11,218 bases of DNA from an uncultured Clostridia bacterium (GCA_934277655.1 CAKQVC010000039.1:1-11218); one strand, 5' to 3'. Shown: positions 1 through 6,762, numbered from the stretch's first letter. Notes: generated by a model from the letters alone, not told the origin. Numbers and translations are program-made.

Positions 1-452
1 TTCTGCACAGTACCGATAATCCCTGTTTTGATACCGGAATCCTCCAATATCTTCTTTATCATAAAAGTTGTTGTAGTTTTTCCTTTTGTTCCTGTCACAC
101 CGATAAGCAGCAAAGCCTTTTCCGGGTGTCCAAAAAAGTTTCCTGCACATTCTGCCAGTGCTTTACGGCAGTCATTCGTTTTTATAATGGTCAGCTGTTT
201 TCGCTGATGTTCCGGCACTTTCGCCAGATACTCCCGGATTTCGTTTTTCGACGCATCCGTAATGCAGACCTCTGCGCCATTTGCGATTGCTTCGCTGAAA
301 AAAAGATTTCCATCTTTCCTTCCGCGGATAGCGAAGAAGACAGTTCCGTTTTTACATTCTTTCGAATGGCAACTCAATGTTTGCATGTCTTTTTCTTCTG
401 TGCCATGCAGTATCTCATATTCCAATCCTGCCAGCAAGTCTTTCAGCAACAT
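1..452 (-). CDS. murE: UDP-N-acetylmuramyl peptide synthetase MurE (5' part; gene runs off the window)
   Basis: Mur ligase that adds the third stem-peptide residue (meso-diaminopimelate or lysine) to UDP-MurNAc-L-Ala-D-Glu in the cytoplasm, using ATP. The 150 residues present contain the N-terminal UDP-binding domain, with a characteristic TVFFAIRG stretch at about residues 37-44, and then the ATP-binding loop GVTGTKGKTTT at about 118-128. The catalytic centre and C-terminal domain lie outside the window, so the added amino acid cannot be read. The ATG at 450-452 has an AGGAG ribosome binding site (plus 458-462) 5 nt upstream. It sits 49 nt after the transpeptidase gene on the same strand, the usual PBP-murE order of Firmicutes dcw clusters, and is probably co-transcribed. 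Family assignment is firm; MurE rather than another Mur ligase rests on the motif and the position. Confidence 0.9.
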   Translation of the reverse strand, partial: MLLKDLLAGLEYEILHGTEEKDMQTLSCHSKECKNGTVFFAIRGRKDGNLFFSEAIANGAEVCITDASKNEIREYLAKVPEHQRKQLTIIKTNDCRKALAECAGNFFGHPEKALLLIGVTGTKGKTTTTFMIKKILEDSGIKTGIIGTVQ

Positions 453-501
453 CGCTGCTCCTGTCTGTTTTTCAGACCAGAACTTCTATTTCTTTCTCTT
501 T

Positions 502-2499
502 CTAGTTTTTATAGACATAGACTACGGAATTTTTCTTTACTTTGGTGCCCGCTTTTGGATACTGATCCACCACTGTAAAATTGTCGTCTTCCCGTGTTGA
601 TTTCGGACGGCTGTATTTCAAGCTTCTGCCGCCGATAATCCCGGCAGCTTCACTGAACTCTTTTCCGATTACATTCGGAACGGTAGTATAATTGCTGTTT
701 ATGGTTTTCTGCTCTGACTTGGAATATTTCGGAGTGATATTCAGGTAACGGACGGTATCCTGTAGAATTTCCTTTGCGATCGGCGCGGCAACCATCGATC
801 CGTAAATGGATCCTTTCGGGCTGTCAACGACGACAAGGATTGATACCTGCGGATCATCCATCGGAACCATGCCGATAAACGAACTGTAATAGTTCTTCCC
901 GTATTTTCCGTTTTCAACTTTATTTGCAGTACCGGTTTTACCGCCGACACGATATCCTGCAATTTTTGCATTCCCACCACCGCCTTCTTCAACAACATAC
1001 TGCATGATGCTGCGCATTTCTTTCGCAGTTTTGCTGGAGATAACTTTGCGGACAGTCGTCGGCTGATAAGATTTCACAACCTTCCCATCCTGATCGGTCA
1101 GTGCTTTCACGTAATGCGGCTGCAATAACAGCCCGTCGTTTCCGATGGCATTGACTGCAGTCAAAAGCTGAATCGGTGTCAGCGAAATCCCCTGTCCGTA
1201 GCCGATGGTCGCAAGTTCTACCGGACCGACATTCGACAAGCTCTGTACAATAGCACTTGCTTCGCCCGGATAATCAACACCGGTTTTATCGGTAATTCCA
1301 TAAGCATCCAGATATTTGTAAAAAACTTTCTTTCCCATTTTCAGTGCAACCTTCGCATGCACCGGGTTGCAGGAATTCCCAACCGCCTGGCGGATGGTCT
1401 GCGTTCCGTGATCCACATGGCTCCAACAGTGGAGGGTTACACCAGATACAGTAACCTGTGTATTGCAGGTAAAGGTATCACTGGTTGTGATCACCTTTTC
1501 TTCCAAAGCAGAGGAAGACGTAATCAATTTGAATGTAGATCCCGGCTCGTAAGTATCACTTACAAGCGGATTTCTCCACAGGTTAAATAAATATTTATTT
1601 TTTTCTTCTGCTGTCATTTTTTCAAAGGCAGCTTTTGCTTTTTTCGTTGTAGGAGTCGTTGCATTGTTCGGGTCATATCCCGGTGTCACTGCACTGGCAA
1701 GAATTTCTCCTGTATTGGGATCCATGACAAGGCACATGATCCTTTTCGCACCGGTTGTCTTCTTTCCTGCTTTCAATGCCTTTTCGACATAATACTGGAT
1801 TGCTTCATCAATGGTCATGACCACATTCAGACCATCCTGCGCTTCATAATATTCTTCTGCACCTTCTACCAGCTCGTTGCCTAAAAGGTCTGTGTTTTTT
1901 ACCCATCTTCCGGAAATTCCGCTCAGATACTGATCGTACTGCAGCTCGATACCGGTTCTGCCTGTATTATCATCGGTTACACTGCCAAGAACCTGAGACG
2001 CAAAATTTCCTCTCGGATAGTATCTCCTCGTTCCTTCTGACAATTCCAGACCGTTAATCTTCAGTTTTCTGATTTCGTCAGCAGTTTCTTTATCCAGATA
2101 CTTTGTAATCTTTACAAGTGCCTGTTTCTTTATCATTTTACTCTTTACTTCGTCGGTTGACAAGTCCACTATTTTCCCAATGGACTCTGCCATGGAAGTC
2201 ATCTGTGCGTCTGAAACCTCTTCTCCGTTCTGTTTCTTTACATCTGCAGGTCTTACCCACAGCGTATAGCAGGTTGTTGTTGTCGCCAGATCCTTGCCGT
2301 TCCTGTCATAGATAGTCCCACGTTTCGCCTCAATCGGCGTATCCTTGGTCTGTTGTTCTACTGCTTTCTGTGTCAGAGTGTCTGCATCGACGATCTGGAT
2401 CCATGCCACACGAAAAACCAGCAAAATCATCAATACTGCTATGATCAAAAATCCTACCGCGATTCTTCTTTTGTTTTTTACGCTTACCGGTGCTCTCAT
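502..2499 (-). CDS. spoVD: Class B penicillin-binding protein, SpoVD/FtsI type, with one PASTA domain
   Basis: Monofunctional D,D-transpeptidase that cross-links peptidoglycan at the septum or in the spore cortex. In 665 residues: a short cytoplasmic tail, one membrane anchor at about 12-34, the PBP dimerisation domain (RGTIYDRNG at 60-68), then the transpeptidase domain with all three signature motifs: S321-T-F-K324 (nucleophile Ser321), S376-C-N378 and K521-T-G523. A single PASTA domain occupies about 604-664. In Bacillus, SpoVD has one PASTA domain and the vegetative PbpB has two, so the architecture favours SpoVD. However, it is the only PBP between ftsL and murE here, so it may serve vegetative division as well or instead. 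The ATG at 2497-2499 has AGGAG 4 nt upstream. Catalytic residues look intact. The spoVD symbol is a best fit; ftsI/pbpB is the alternative. Confidence 0.9.
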   Translation of the reverse strand: MRAPVSVKNKRRIAVGFLIIAVLMILLVFRVAWIQIVDADTLTQKAVEQQTKDTPIEAKRGTIYDRNGKDLATTTTCYTLWVRPADVKKQNGEEVSDAQMTSMAESIGKIVDLSTDEVKSKMIKKQALVKITKYLDKETADEIRKLKINGLELSEGTRRYYPRGNFASQVLGSVTDDNTGRTGIELQYDQYLSGISGRWVKNTDLLGNELVEGAEEYYEAQDGLNVVMTIDEAIQYYVEKALKAGKKTTGAKRIMCLVMDPNTGEILASAVTPGYDPNNATTPTTKKAKAAFEKMTAEEKNKYLFNLWRNPLVSDTYEPGSTFKLITSSSALEEKVITTSDTFTCNTQVTVSGVTLHCWSHVDHGTQTIRQAVGNSCNPVHAKVALKMGKKVFYKYLDAYGITDKTGVDYPGEASAIVQSLSNVGPVELATIGYGQGISLTPIQLLTAVNAIGNDGLLLQPHYVKALTDQDGKVVKSYQPTTVRKVISSKTAKEMRSIMQYVVEEGGGGNAKIAGYRVGGKTGTANKVENGKYGKNYYSSFIGMVPMDDPQVSILVVVDSPKGSIYGSMVAAPIAKEILQDTVRYLNITPKYSKSEQKTINSNYTTVPNVIGKEFSEAAGIIGGRSLKYSRPKSTREDDNFTVVDQYPKAGTKVKKNSVVYVYKN

Positions 2500-2520
2500 A
2501 TGTCTCCTTTAATACAGCAA

Positions 2521-2555
2521 AGCCAGACGGAACGATCCTATTTAGTTGTCTGGCT
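2521..2555 (-). other. Inverted repeat in the ftsL-PBP gap (8-bp stem, 19-nt loop)
   Basis: AGCCAGAC at 2521-2528 and GTCTGGCT at 2548-2555 are perfectly complementary. On the minus strand the stem is followed by TTTGCTG, a poor U-tract, so a strong intrinsic terminator is unlikely. It begins where a transcript from the weak promoter at 2562-2587 would start, so it could be a 5' stabilising stem of the PBP mRNA or a site of partial termination between ftsL and the PBP gene. Function is inferred; only the repeat is seen. Confidence 0.4.
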
Positions 2556-2561
2556 AATTTT

Positions 2562-2587
2562 AGTATATGAAATTATTCTGTGAATAT
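2562..2587 (-). promoter_or_regulatory. Possible SigE-like promoter ahead of the SpoVD-type gene
   Basis: On the minus strand ATATT (plus 2583-2587) and CATATACT (plus 2562-2569) are separated by 13 nt. They resemble the sporulation SigE elements, of -35 ATATT and -10 CATACANT type, with one -10 mismatch and a spacer about one base short. In Bacillus subtilis spoVD is transcribed by SigE, which makes the location plausible. The region is AT-rich, so a chance match is quite possible. Confidence 0.25.
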
Positions 2588-2605
2588 CTCGCAATCTTTG
2601 TAATA

Positions 2606-3208
2606 TTATTTTTGTTTTGTTTTCGTTGTTTTTTGTTTCACATCGGCATAAGCCTTACTGCGTATGCGGGATGCCAGATTTTTCGGTTTTTCTGTTTTCG
2701 ACGTTACATAAATGCACTGATTGGCTTTCGGATATGTCATCCCCAGCTTGGAGGTTGCATATTCCTCAATACTTTCGATACTGTTGGAACTCTCTATCTT
2801 GATAGTAAGGAGACTTATCTCATTGGCCAACACCGTATTTTCTTTATTTATTTTATTGATTGAATACTTGATCTCCGTTGCCCGCGCAGAAAAGAAAATC
2901 GTTGCAAGCAAAAGAATCCCTATAAATATTAGCAGGATCACACACTTAGTCAGCGTCTGCGGTGTCAGTCCCCATACAGTCTCCTGCTGTGTTCTCTGCG
3001 GCATTGGCTGGATCTGTACCTTTTCTTTTGCAGATTCTTTTTCCCTGAAACTGTCTGGTTTTTTTTCCGCGGGTCTTGCCTGTCCGTAACGAGCTGCATA
3101 GCTTTCCCGATAAGCCTGATATCTTTGGTAGCTTTCGTATTTTTCATGACTGGCTGCCTGTCTTGCACTTTGATATTCGTCTTTATATGCTTTATCTGCA
3201 CTTGCCAT
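2606..3208 (-). CDS. ftsL: FtsL-like septum protein with a long cytoplasmic tail
   Basis: Small bitopic division protein of the FtsL/DivIC class, expected to join DivIB and the septal transpeptidase in the divisome. Of 200 residues, 1-85 form a hydrophilic cytoplasmic tail, 86-107 a single membrane span, and 110-140 a heptad-like segment suited to a coiled coil. Around 148-168 lies the conserved end-of-domain pattern (EEYATSKLGM...P...QCIYV). The C-terminus is Lys/Thr-rich. Position between rsmH and the PBP gene is diagnostic for ftsL. The tail is much longer than the roughly 35 residues of Bacillus FtsL and is rich in Tyr, Gln, Ser, Arg and Lys, with tyrosines at 24, 27, 30 and 33. The ATG at 3206-3208 has AGGAA 10 nt upstream, slightly far. 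FtsL sequences diverge strongly, so the name depends on context as much as on sequence. Confidence 0.8.
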   Translation of the reverse strand: MASADKAYKDEYQSARQAASHEKYESYQRYQAYRESYAARYGQARPAEKKPDSFREKESAKEKVQIQPMPQRTQQETVWGLTPQTLTKCVILLIFIGILLLATIFFSARATEIKYSINKINKENTVLANEISLLTIKIESSNSIESIEEYATSKLGMTYPKANQCIYVTSKTEKPKNLASRIRSKAYADVKQKTTKTKQK

Positions 3209-3319
3209 GACCGCAATGTTCCTTTCTTTTTTTGTCTTATTATGTCTGGTTATGTCCAGTTCTCCGGCAAACCATTTTATTTCGATGTATTACTTTCCCC
3301 CGCTTCTCCTGCTTACTGT

Positions 3320-4255
3320 TTATTTTTTCTCAGCAATGCGGAGTTTCGCACTTCGTGCACGTGGGTTCTGTTCCAGTTCTTCCGGTGTCGGAACGATTGG
3401 TTTACCGGTAATTTTCCGGATATCGCCGACTTTCCCGCATACACACACCGGGAACTCTTTCGGACAGGTACACGGATTCACTCTTTTCTGGAGGATTTCC
3501 TTGACAATGCGATCCTCCAGCGAATGGAACGTAATCACGCAAAGCCGTCCTTCCGGAGCCAGCACATCGCAGAATTCGTCAATTGCTCTCTCAAGCTGCC
3601 CCAGCTCATCATTGACTTCAATTCTTATCGCCTGAAAAGTCCGTTTCGCCGGGTGCGGACCTTCGCGCCTTGCCCTGGCAGGGATAGCAGCCTTAATGAC
3701 GTCTACCAGTTCCCCTGTCGATTCTAGAGGCTTGTCCTTTCTCGCCTTTACAATGAACGATGCGATTCTCGACGCCCATCTTTCTTCCCCATATTTATGA
3801 ATGATATTCTGAAGTTCTTTTTCACTGTATTCATTGACCACATCATAAGCTGTAAATGAATCATCCTGACTCATCCGCCTATCTAGTGGTGCATCCTGCA
3901 TATAGGAAAACCCTCGCTCAGGGTTGTCCAGCTGGAAGGAAGAGACTCCCAGATCCAACAATGCACCATCCAACTTTTCGATTCCCAATTCTTCCAGAAC
4001 GTCTTTAATGTCCGAATAGTTGCTCTGCACAAAAATTTTTCTACATGGATAATCTTTTAGCCGTTCCTCTGCCGCTTTCAGTGCATCCGTATCTCTGTCG
4101 ATACCGATCAGCGTTCCATTTTCTCCCAGCCGACTGCAAATCCCGCTACTGTGGCCACCTCCGCCCAGTGTTCCATCTGCATAAATACCGTCAGGTCTGA
4201 TCTTCAGTCCTTCCATACATTCTTCAAACAGGACTGATGTATGTTTAAATTCCAT
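3320..4255 (-). CDS. rsmH: 16S rRNA (cytosine-1402-N4)-methyltransferase RsmH (MraW)
   Basis: S-adenosylmethionine-dependent enzyme that N4-methylates C1402 in the decoding centre of 16S rRNA. The 311 residues match the usual family length. The protein opens with the typical [11 protein letters not shown] and carries the SAM-binding glycine loop [11 protein letters not shown] at 26-36, an acidic end to the next strand (GIDRD, 51-55), [10 protein letters not shown] at 101-110, the [14 protein letters not shown] block at 205-218 and [12 protein letters not shown] at 241-252. A paired-cysteine insert (C262, C264, C271, C273) is of the sort seen in Firmicutes RsmH and may bind metal. The ATG at 4253-4255 has AAGGTGG 7 nt upstream. 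The start is 14 nt from the mraZ stop, so the two are surely co-transcribed and perhaps translationally linked. No defects are visible. Confidence 0.97.
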   Translation of the reverse strand: MEFKHTSVLFEECMEGLKIRPDGIYADGTLGGGGHSSGICSRLGENGTLIGIDRDTDALKAAEERLKDYPCRKIFVQSNYSDIKDVLEELGIEKLDGALLDLGVSSFQLDNPERGFSYMQDAPLDRRMSQDDSFTAYDVVNEYSEKELQNIIHKYGEERWASRIASFIVKARKDKPLESTGELVDVIKAAIPARARREGPHPAKRTFQAIRIEVNDELGQLERAIDEFCDVLAPEGRLCVITFHSLEDRIVKEILQKRVNPCTCPKEFPVCVCGKVGDIRKITGKPIVPTPEELEQNPRARSAKLRIAEKK

Positions 4256-4269
4256 ATGCGGCCACCTTC

Positions 4270-4701
4270 CTAAAAGTTATATTCTGCCAGAGCCTGCGCA
4301 AAATCTTCCGCTTCCATCTTGTTCTCATTGTCCGGAGAATCCCAGACGTTGCGGCTCCATATCTCGATTTTCGACATCGCACCCATGGTTACCAGTTCTT
4401 TTTCAATACCGGCATAGGATTTCAATTCCTGAGGGATGACAATCCTTCCCTGCTTATCAAATTCACATTCGGAAGCATTGGCACAGAAATGACGGATAAA
4501 AGCTCTTACCTTAGGGTCGGATTCCGGCAGCTTTGCTACCTTTTCCATCTGCTTTTCCCAATCTTCGGCAGTATAAATGTACAGACACTTATCCAGCCCT
4601 TTGGTTAAAATACACCGGCTTCCCAATCCGGCACGCAGCTTGGAGGGTACGATCATCCGGTTTTTCTCGTCTATTGAGTTGTATGTAGTACCCATAAACA
4701 T
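4270..4701 (-). CDS. mraZ: MraZ, transcriptional regulator of the division/cell wall cluster
   Basis: DNA-binding AbrB-fold protein that forms rings and controls the dcw promoter. The product is 143 residues, the standard MraZ length, with two tandem SpoVT-AbrB half domains. The first has the conserved D-x3-R (D11, R15) followed by MIVPSKLR; the second has [14 protein letters not shown] around 77-90. The start is placed at ATG 4699-4701 ([11 protein letters not shown]), the family's usual beginning, with GGAGGAG (plus 4711-4717) 9 nt upstream. The frame stays open 16 codons further, but those residues lie in the leader and do not resemble MraZ. It is the first gene of the cluster and lies directly behind a promoter with repeats matching known MraZ binding sites, so autoregulation is expected. 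Confidence 0.96.
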   Translation of the reverse strand: MFMGTTYNSIDEKNRMIVPSKLRAGLGSRCILTKGLDKCLYIYTAEDWEKQMEKVAKLPESDPKVRAFIRHFCANASECEFDKQGRIVIPQELKSYAGIEKELVTMGAMSKIEIWSRNVWDSPDNENKMEAEDFAQALAEYNF

Positions 4702-4744
4702 ATGATGACACTCCTCCACCCTAAGTAAAATTTTAATGCTTGTC

Positions 4745-4770
4745 ACCACTATACACCATTTCTAACCACT
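4745..4770 (-). promoter_or_regulatory. MraZ box: three direct repeats at 10-bp spacing
   Basis: On the minus strand, AGTGGT, AATGGT and AGTGGT lie at plus 4765-4770, 4755-4760 and 4745-4750, each exactly 10 bp apart and so on one face of the helix. MraZ is known to bind short direct repeats containing GTGG or TGGG with this spacing in front of dcw clusters of several bacteria. The repeats fill the spacer between the -35 and -10 elements, so bound MraZ would block RNA polymerase. Binding here is inferred from the pattern. Confidence 0.8.
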
Positions 4771-4776
4771 TTTCAA
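4748..4776 (-). promoter_or_regulatory. SigA-type promoter of the mraZ-led cluster
   Basis: The -35 TTGAAA (plus 4771-4776) and the -10 TATAGT (plus 4748-4753) are separated by 17 nt, near the SigA consensus on all three counts. Transcription would start near 4741, giving a leader of about 40 nt before the mraZ ATG with its ribosome binding site inside it. Confidence 0.75.
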
Positions 4777-4861
4777 TATAAAACGCATTGTTTTTTGATT
4801 TTTACCCCACAAATCTATATTTTTTGTTTTCCTCTCTCTGTCATTCGCTTTGTACTTTCGC

Positions 4862-4889
4862 ACACTGCAGCACATTTTTACATATAATA
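4862..4889 (+). promoter_or_regulatory. Possible late-sporulation (SigK/SigE-like) promoter of the cysteine-rich gene
   Basis: CATATAATA at 4881-4889 fits the SigK -10 pattern CATANNNTA, and an AC dinucleotide stands 17 nt (4862-4863) or 15 nt (4864-4865) upstream, as SigK promoters require. The same bases contain a perfect SigA -10 (TATAAT, 4883-4888), but no convincing SigA -35 stands 16-18 nt before it. The element lies 66 nt from the start codon. It is a short pattern in AT-rich DNA, so support is modest. Confidence 0.4.
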
Positions 4890-4894
4890 CAGTA

Positions 4895-4929
4895 CCATCC
4901 GCTGGAGAAAAGCTTCTTACTGCGGATGG
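4895..4929 (+). other. 5' leader stem-loop before the cysteine-rich gene
   Basis: CCATCCGC (4895-4902) and GCGGATGG (4922-4929) form a perfect 8-bp, GC-rich stem with a 19-nt loop that itself contains AAGCTT. It lies between the putative promoter and the ribosome binding site (GAGGT, 4941-4945) and is followed by A-rich rather than T-rich sequence, so it is not a terminator in the plus direction. A transcript starting near 4896 would begin with this stem, suggesting mRNA protection. Confidence 0.45.
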
Positions 4930-4954
4930 AAAACAGAAATGAGGTATCAATCCA

Positions 4955-6088
4955 ATGAATTGTTCATCAAGCTGTAATGGTTCCGGTCAGACGCCCGGAA
5001 CACAAAATCTTGTTTTTCTGAATAAAATATTCTATGAAAACAGTGCGTCATCCTGTCCTCACATTTTCGACCTGATTACGGATACCGCAAACTTTACCCA
5101 GACGCTTTCCATCGGTCAGAATCATACGAGCTGCGACTGTGGATGTTCCTGCGGCGAAAGCGGATGCAAAAGCAGCGGAAACAGTTCCTGTCACTGCGGC
5201 TGCAATAGTTGCAACGGATGCAGCTGCTGCTATGTCTGCTGCGGCACATCCGACTTCGAAATCACACCTGCCAGCACCTTTACCGTTACCAATTCCTGTT
5301 GTGTTATCAATTCCATCGCTGTCAGCGGCGAAACGCAGTTAACTGCCGGGGATATAACCATCGATGGATTTCCGGTTTCCGGTCTGACCTACGAAAACGG
5401 AAGATATCACGCCGAGCTTTCCGGTATTATGGCCGATATCACAAGGTGTGCCTGCCAGCCCCGCGACCACCACCTTTGCTACGGATGCGGTCTTGAAAAC
5501 AACTGTCCAGAGCCATGTGACGGCGACGGACACTTTTTCCTGACAGAAGCTGCCGGTCCTTGGGAAATTACCCTTTCCATTGTACTGGAAGGTTATGTTA
5601 CCAGCGGAAATGCCACCCGTGACTTCAAGCTCTGTCTGAAATCCAGAAACGATGCCGGAGCTGCGCAGGCGATCACTGTTCCGGGAGCAGGCAACTTCGC
5701 ACTTAACTGCGTAGATATTCCTTGCCAGACGGAAGGCATCTCCCCATCTCTCATCTTTGACTTTGACGGATGTGCTGTGCTTCTCAATCCACAGATTGAT
5801 GTAACAGCAGCAACCGAAACAGAACCGCAGGAAATCGTACTTTCTGCCAACCTTGTTCTCACGCCTTCTCTCAGCCTCCAGGTTATCCGCCCGACTCGTT
5901 TTACCATCAATGCTCTGGAAGAAACTGCTCTGTGTGACGAGCTGCTGCTGTCAAGATTCCTCGCAGCAACCAGTACAACCGATCCAGCCGTTTCAGTCTG
6001 CTATGACTGCAAGAGAGAAAATCGCATCCCAGAGACGGAATCTGCGAAGCCACGCAGCAACTGCAAATGTTGCCTGTCAATGCTGTGA
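4955..6088 (+). CDS. Cysteine-rich protein of unknown function, candidate spore-surface protein
   Basis: I do not recognise a named family. The 377-residue product has 35 cysteines. Fourteen lie in residues 60-96 in a Gly/Ser/Asn-rich stretch of CxC, CxxC and CC pairs; a second group (C165, C167, C175, C178, C184, C188) and a third (C349, C352, C370, C372, C373) follow. Between the groups are Thr/Val/Ile-rich stretches that look like beta-sandwich strands (about 105-160 and 198-320). There is no signal peptide or membrane span. ATG 4955 has GAGGT 9 nt upstream, preceded by a leader hairpin and a SigK-like -10. High Cys, no export signal and a possible late-sporulation promoter fit a mother-cell-made coat or exosporium protein cross-linked by disulfides, but metal binding is an alternative. 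It is divergent from mraZ and is not part of the division cluster. Confidence 0.75.
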   Translation: MNCSSSCNGSGQTPGTQNLVFLNKIFYENSASSCPHIFDLITDTANFTQTLSIGQNHTSCDCGCSCGESGCKSSGNSSCHCGCNSCNGCSCCYVCCGTSDFEITPASTFTVTNSCCVINSIAVSGETQLTAGDITIDGFPVSGLTYENGRYHAELSGIMADITRCACQPRDHHLCYGCGLENNCPEPCDGDGHFFLTEAAGPWEITLSIVLEGYVTSGNATRDFKLCLKSRNDAGAAQAITVPGAGNFALNCVDIPCQTEGISPSLIFDFDGCAVLLNPQIDVTAATETEPQEIVLSANLVLTPSLSLQVIRPTRFTINALEETALCDELLLSRFLAATSTTDPAVSVCYDCKRENRIPETESAKPRSNCKCCLSML

Positions 6089-6097
6089 TACTAACGG

Positions 6098-6117
6098 CTA
6101 TCGCTTCTGATAGTTTT
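6098..6117 (+). terminator. Weak candidate terminator of the cysteine-rich gene
   Basis: CTATC (6098-6102) and GATAG (6109-6113) can form a 5-bp stem with a 6-nt loop followed by TTTT, 10 nt after the stop codon. The stem is short and AU-rich, so termination would be inefficient. Confidence 0.25.
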
Positions 6118-6210
6118 CCTCCGTTTCCTGCTGTTGCCGGCTCGTAAAATGTTTTTCGATTCCTCCGCATTTAAAACAAAATTTATCTTTTTCGAAACAA
6201 GATCTATCTT

Positions 6211-6242
6211 CAAAAATAAAAAACACCCCGCATTTTGCGGGG
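6211..6242 (-). terminator. Rho-independent terminator of the small membrane protein gene
   Basis: A 7-bp GC-rich stem, CCCCGCA at 6226-6232 with TGCGGGG at 6236-6242, has a 3-nt loop. On the minus strand it is followed by a long U-tract (plus 6211-6223 is almost all A). It lies 11 nt past the stop of the minus-strand gene at 6254 and has no T-run in the plus direction, so it serves that gene. Confidence 0.9.
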
Positions 6243-6253
6243 CTACATACCTC

Positions 6254-6493
6254 TTAAAAATTATGTTTTTTTCCGGTCCTGTCTTTATATCGGTTCTTCC
6301 TATGTTTAAAAATCGTCTGTTTCCGTGGGTTCATCCGCACGACCAGCTTTTTTACCAAAAATACGATCAAACAAATCAGCAGCACGAGAATTGCGATTGC
6401 AAGAATCGCTGCGATCACCATAATCATTATATCCTGGGTTGTAAGAAGTCCGTCAGCACCCAGCTGCAGCTTTTCGCTCAAAAATGTTTTCAT
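6254..6493 (-). CDS. Small single-span membrane protein with a basic tail
   Basis: The 79-residue product is not assignable to a family. Residues 1-21 are polar, 22-47 form one long hydrophobic span rich in Ile, Leu, Val and Ala, and 48-79 form a strongly basic cytoplasmic-type tail (many Lys/Arg, ending KKHNF). By the positive-inside rule the tail should be in the cytoplasm and the N-terminus outside. ATG at 6491-6493 has only a weak AGG element about 8 nt upstream. The gene is a stand-alone unit: a SigA-like promoter at 6632-6660, a leader of about 130 nt and a strong terminator just after the stop. That regulatory framing supports a real gene despite its size. It could be a small membrane adaptor or regulator; nothing in the sequence says which. 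Confidence 0.7.
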   Translation of the reverse strand: MKTFLSEKLQLGADGLLTTQDIMIMVIAAILAIAILVLLICLIVFLVKKLVVRMNPRKQTIFKHRKNRYKDRTGKKHNF

Positions 6494-6558
6494 GAGTTAT
6501 GCCTGCTTTCCTAGAGTTTATCTTCGTTAGCTTTATATCCTGCCATGCCGGAAGTAGC

Positions 6559-6580
6559 CTGAAAAACGTCACGTTTTCAG
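6559..6580 (-). other. Imperfect inverted repeat in the leader of the small membrane gene
   Basis: CTGAAAAACGT (6559-6569) and ACGTTTTCAG (6571-6580) pair almost completely with one bulged A and a near-zero loop. It would form a hairpin within the long leader on the minus strand, or act as a protein-binding palindrome. No T-tract follows on either strand, so it is not a terminator. Confidence 0.35.
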
Positions 6581-6615
6581 ACGATACGCTTCCAAAACGC
6601 ACACAAAAGTGTTCT

Positions 6616-6625
6616 AAAGCGCTTT
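6616..6625. promoter_or_regulatory. Palindrome at the expected start site of the minus-strand promoter
   Basis: AAAGCGCTTT is a perfect 10-bp palindrome lying 6 bp downstream of the -10 element on the minus strand, where transcription would begin. The core is cre-like (AANCGNTT) but the outer TG/CA positions of the catabolite-repression consensus are wrong on both strands, so CcpA binding is doubtful. An unknown operator is possible. Confidence 0.3.
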
Positions 6626-6631
6626 CTTTTT

Positions 6632-6660
6632 ATAATAACACAATCTGACATAAAATGCAA
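6632..6660 (-). promoter_or_regulatory. SigA-type promoter of the small membrane protein gene
   Basis: The -35 TTGCAT (plus 6655-6660) and -10 TATTAT (plus 6632-6637) are separated by exactly 17 nt on the minus strand. Transcription would start near 6625, leaving a leader of about 130 nt to the ATG at 6493. Confidence 0.55.
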
Positions 6661-6706
6661 AGTATAATCTGCATCGTTCTTTTTATACTAAGTATTGAAT
6701 CTGCTG

Positions 6707-6733
6707 TCAAAAATCCTTACACCTGATTTTTGA
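6707..6733. promoter_or_regulatory. Inverted repeat just upstream of the MFS-like gene
   Basis: TCAAAAATC (6707-6715) and GATTTTTGA (6725-6733) form a perfect 9-bp inverted repeat with a 9-nt spacer. TATAAT follows at 6735-6740, a good -10 for the plus strand, but no -35 is visible at the right distance because the repeat occupies that place. This arrangement suits a regulator binding site overlapping or replacing the -35 element. It could equally be a chance AT-rich repeat. Confidence 0.35.
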
Positions 6734-6762
6734 TTATAATTTTTGCTGTCACGGAGGTCTCC

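Noticed and set aside
126..578. Long open frames on the plus strand across the murE and PBP genes
   Set aside because: They are antisense shadows of clearly identified minus-strand genes, with compositions unlike real proteins and no ribosome binding sites. The same applies to the plus-strand frames over ftsL and rsmH.
4702..4749. Sixteen extra residues on MraZ
   Set aside because: They would begin inside the -10/MraZ box region, upstream of the predicted transcript start, and do not resemble the MraZ N-terminus.
6616..6625. CcpA catabolite-repression site
   Set aside because: The core fits but the conserved outer TG and CA bases are absent on both strands, so it is kept only as an unnamed palindrome.
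6730..6762. Longer N-terminus of the MFS-like protein from a TTG codon
   Set aside because: The extension covers the TATAAT element and the GGAGG ribosome binding site of the ATG at 6763, which is the natural start.
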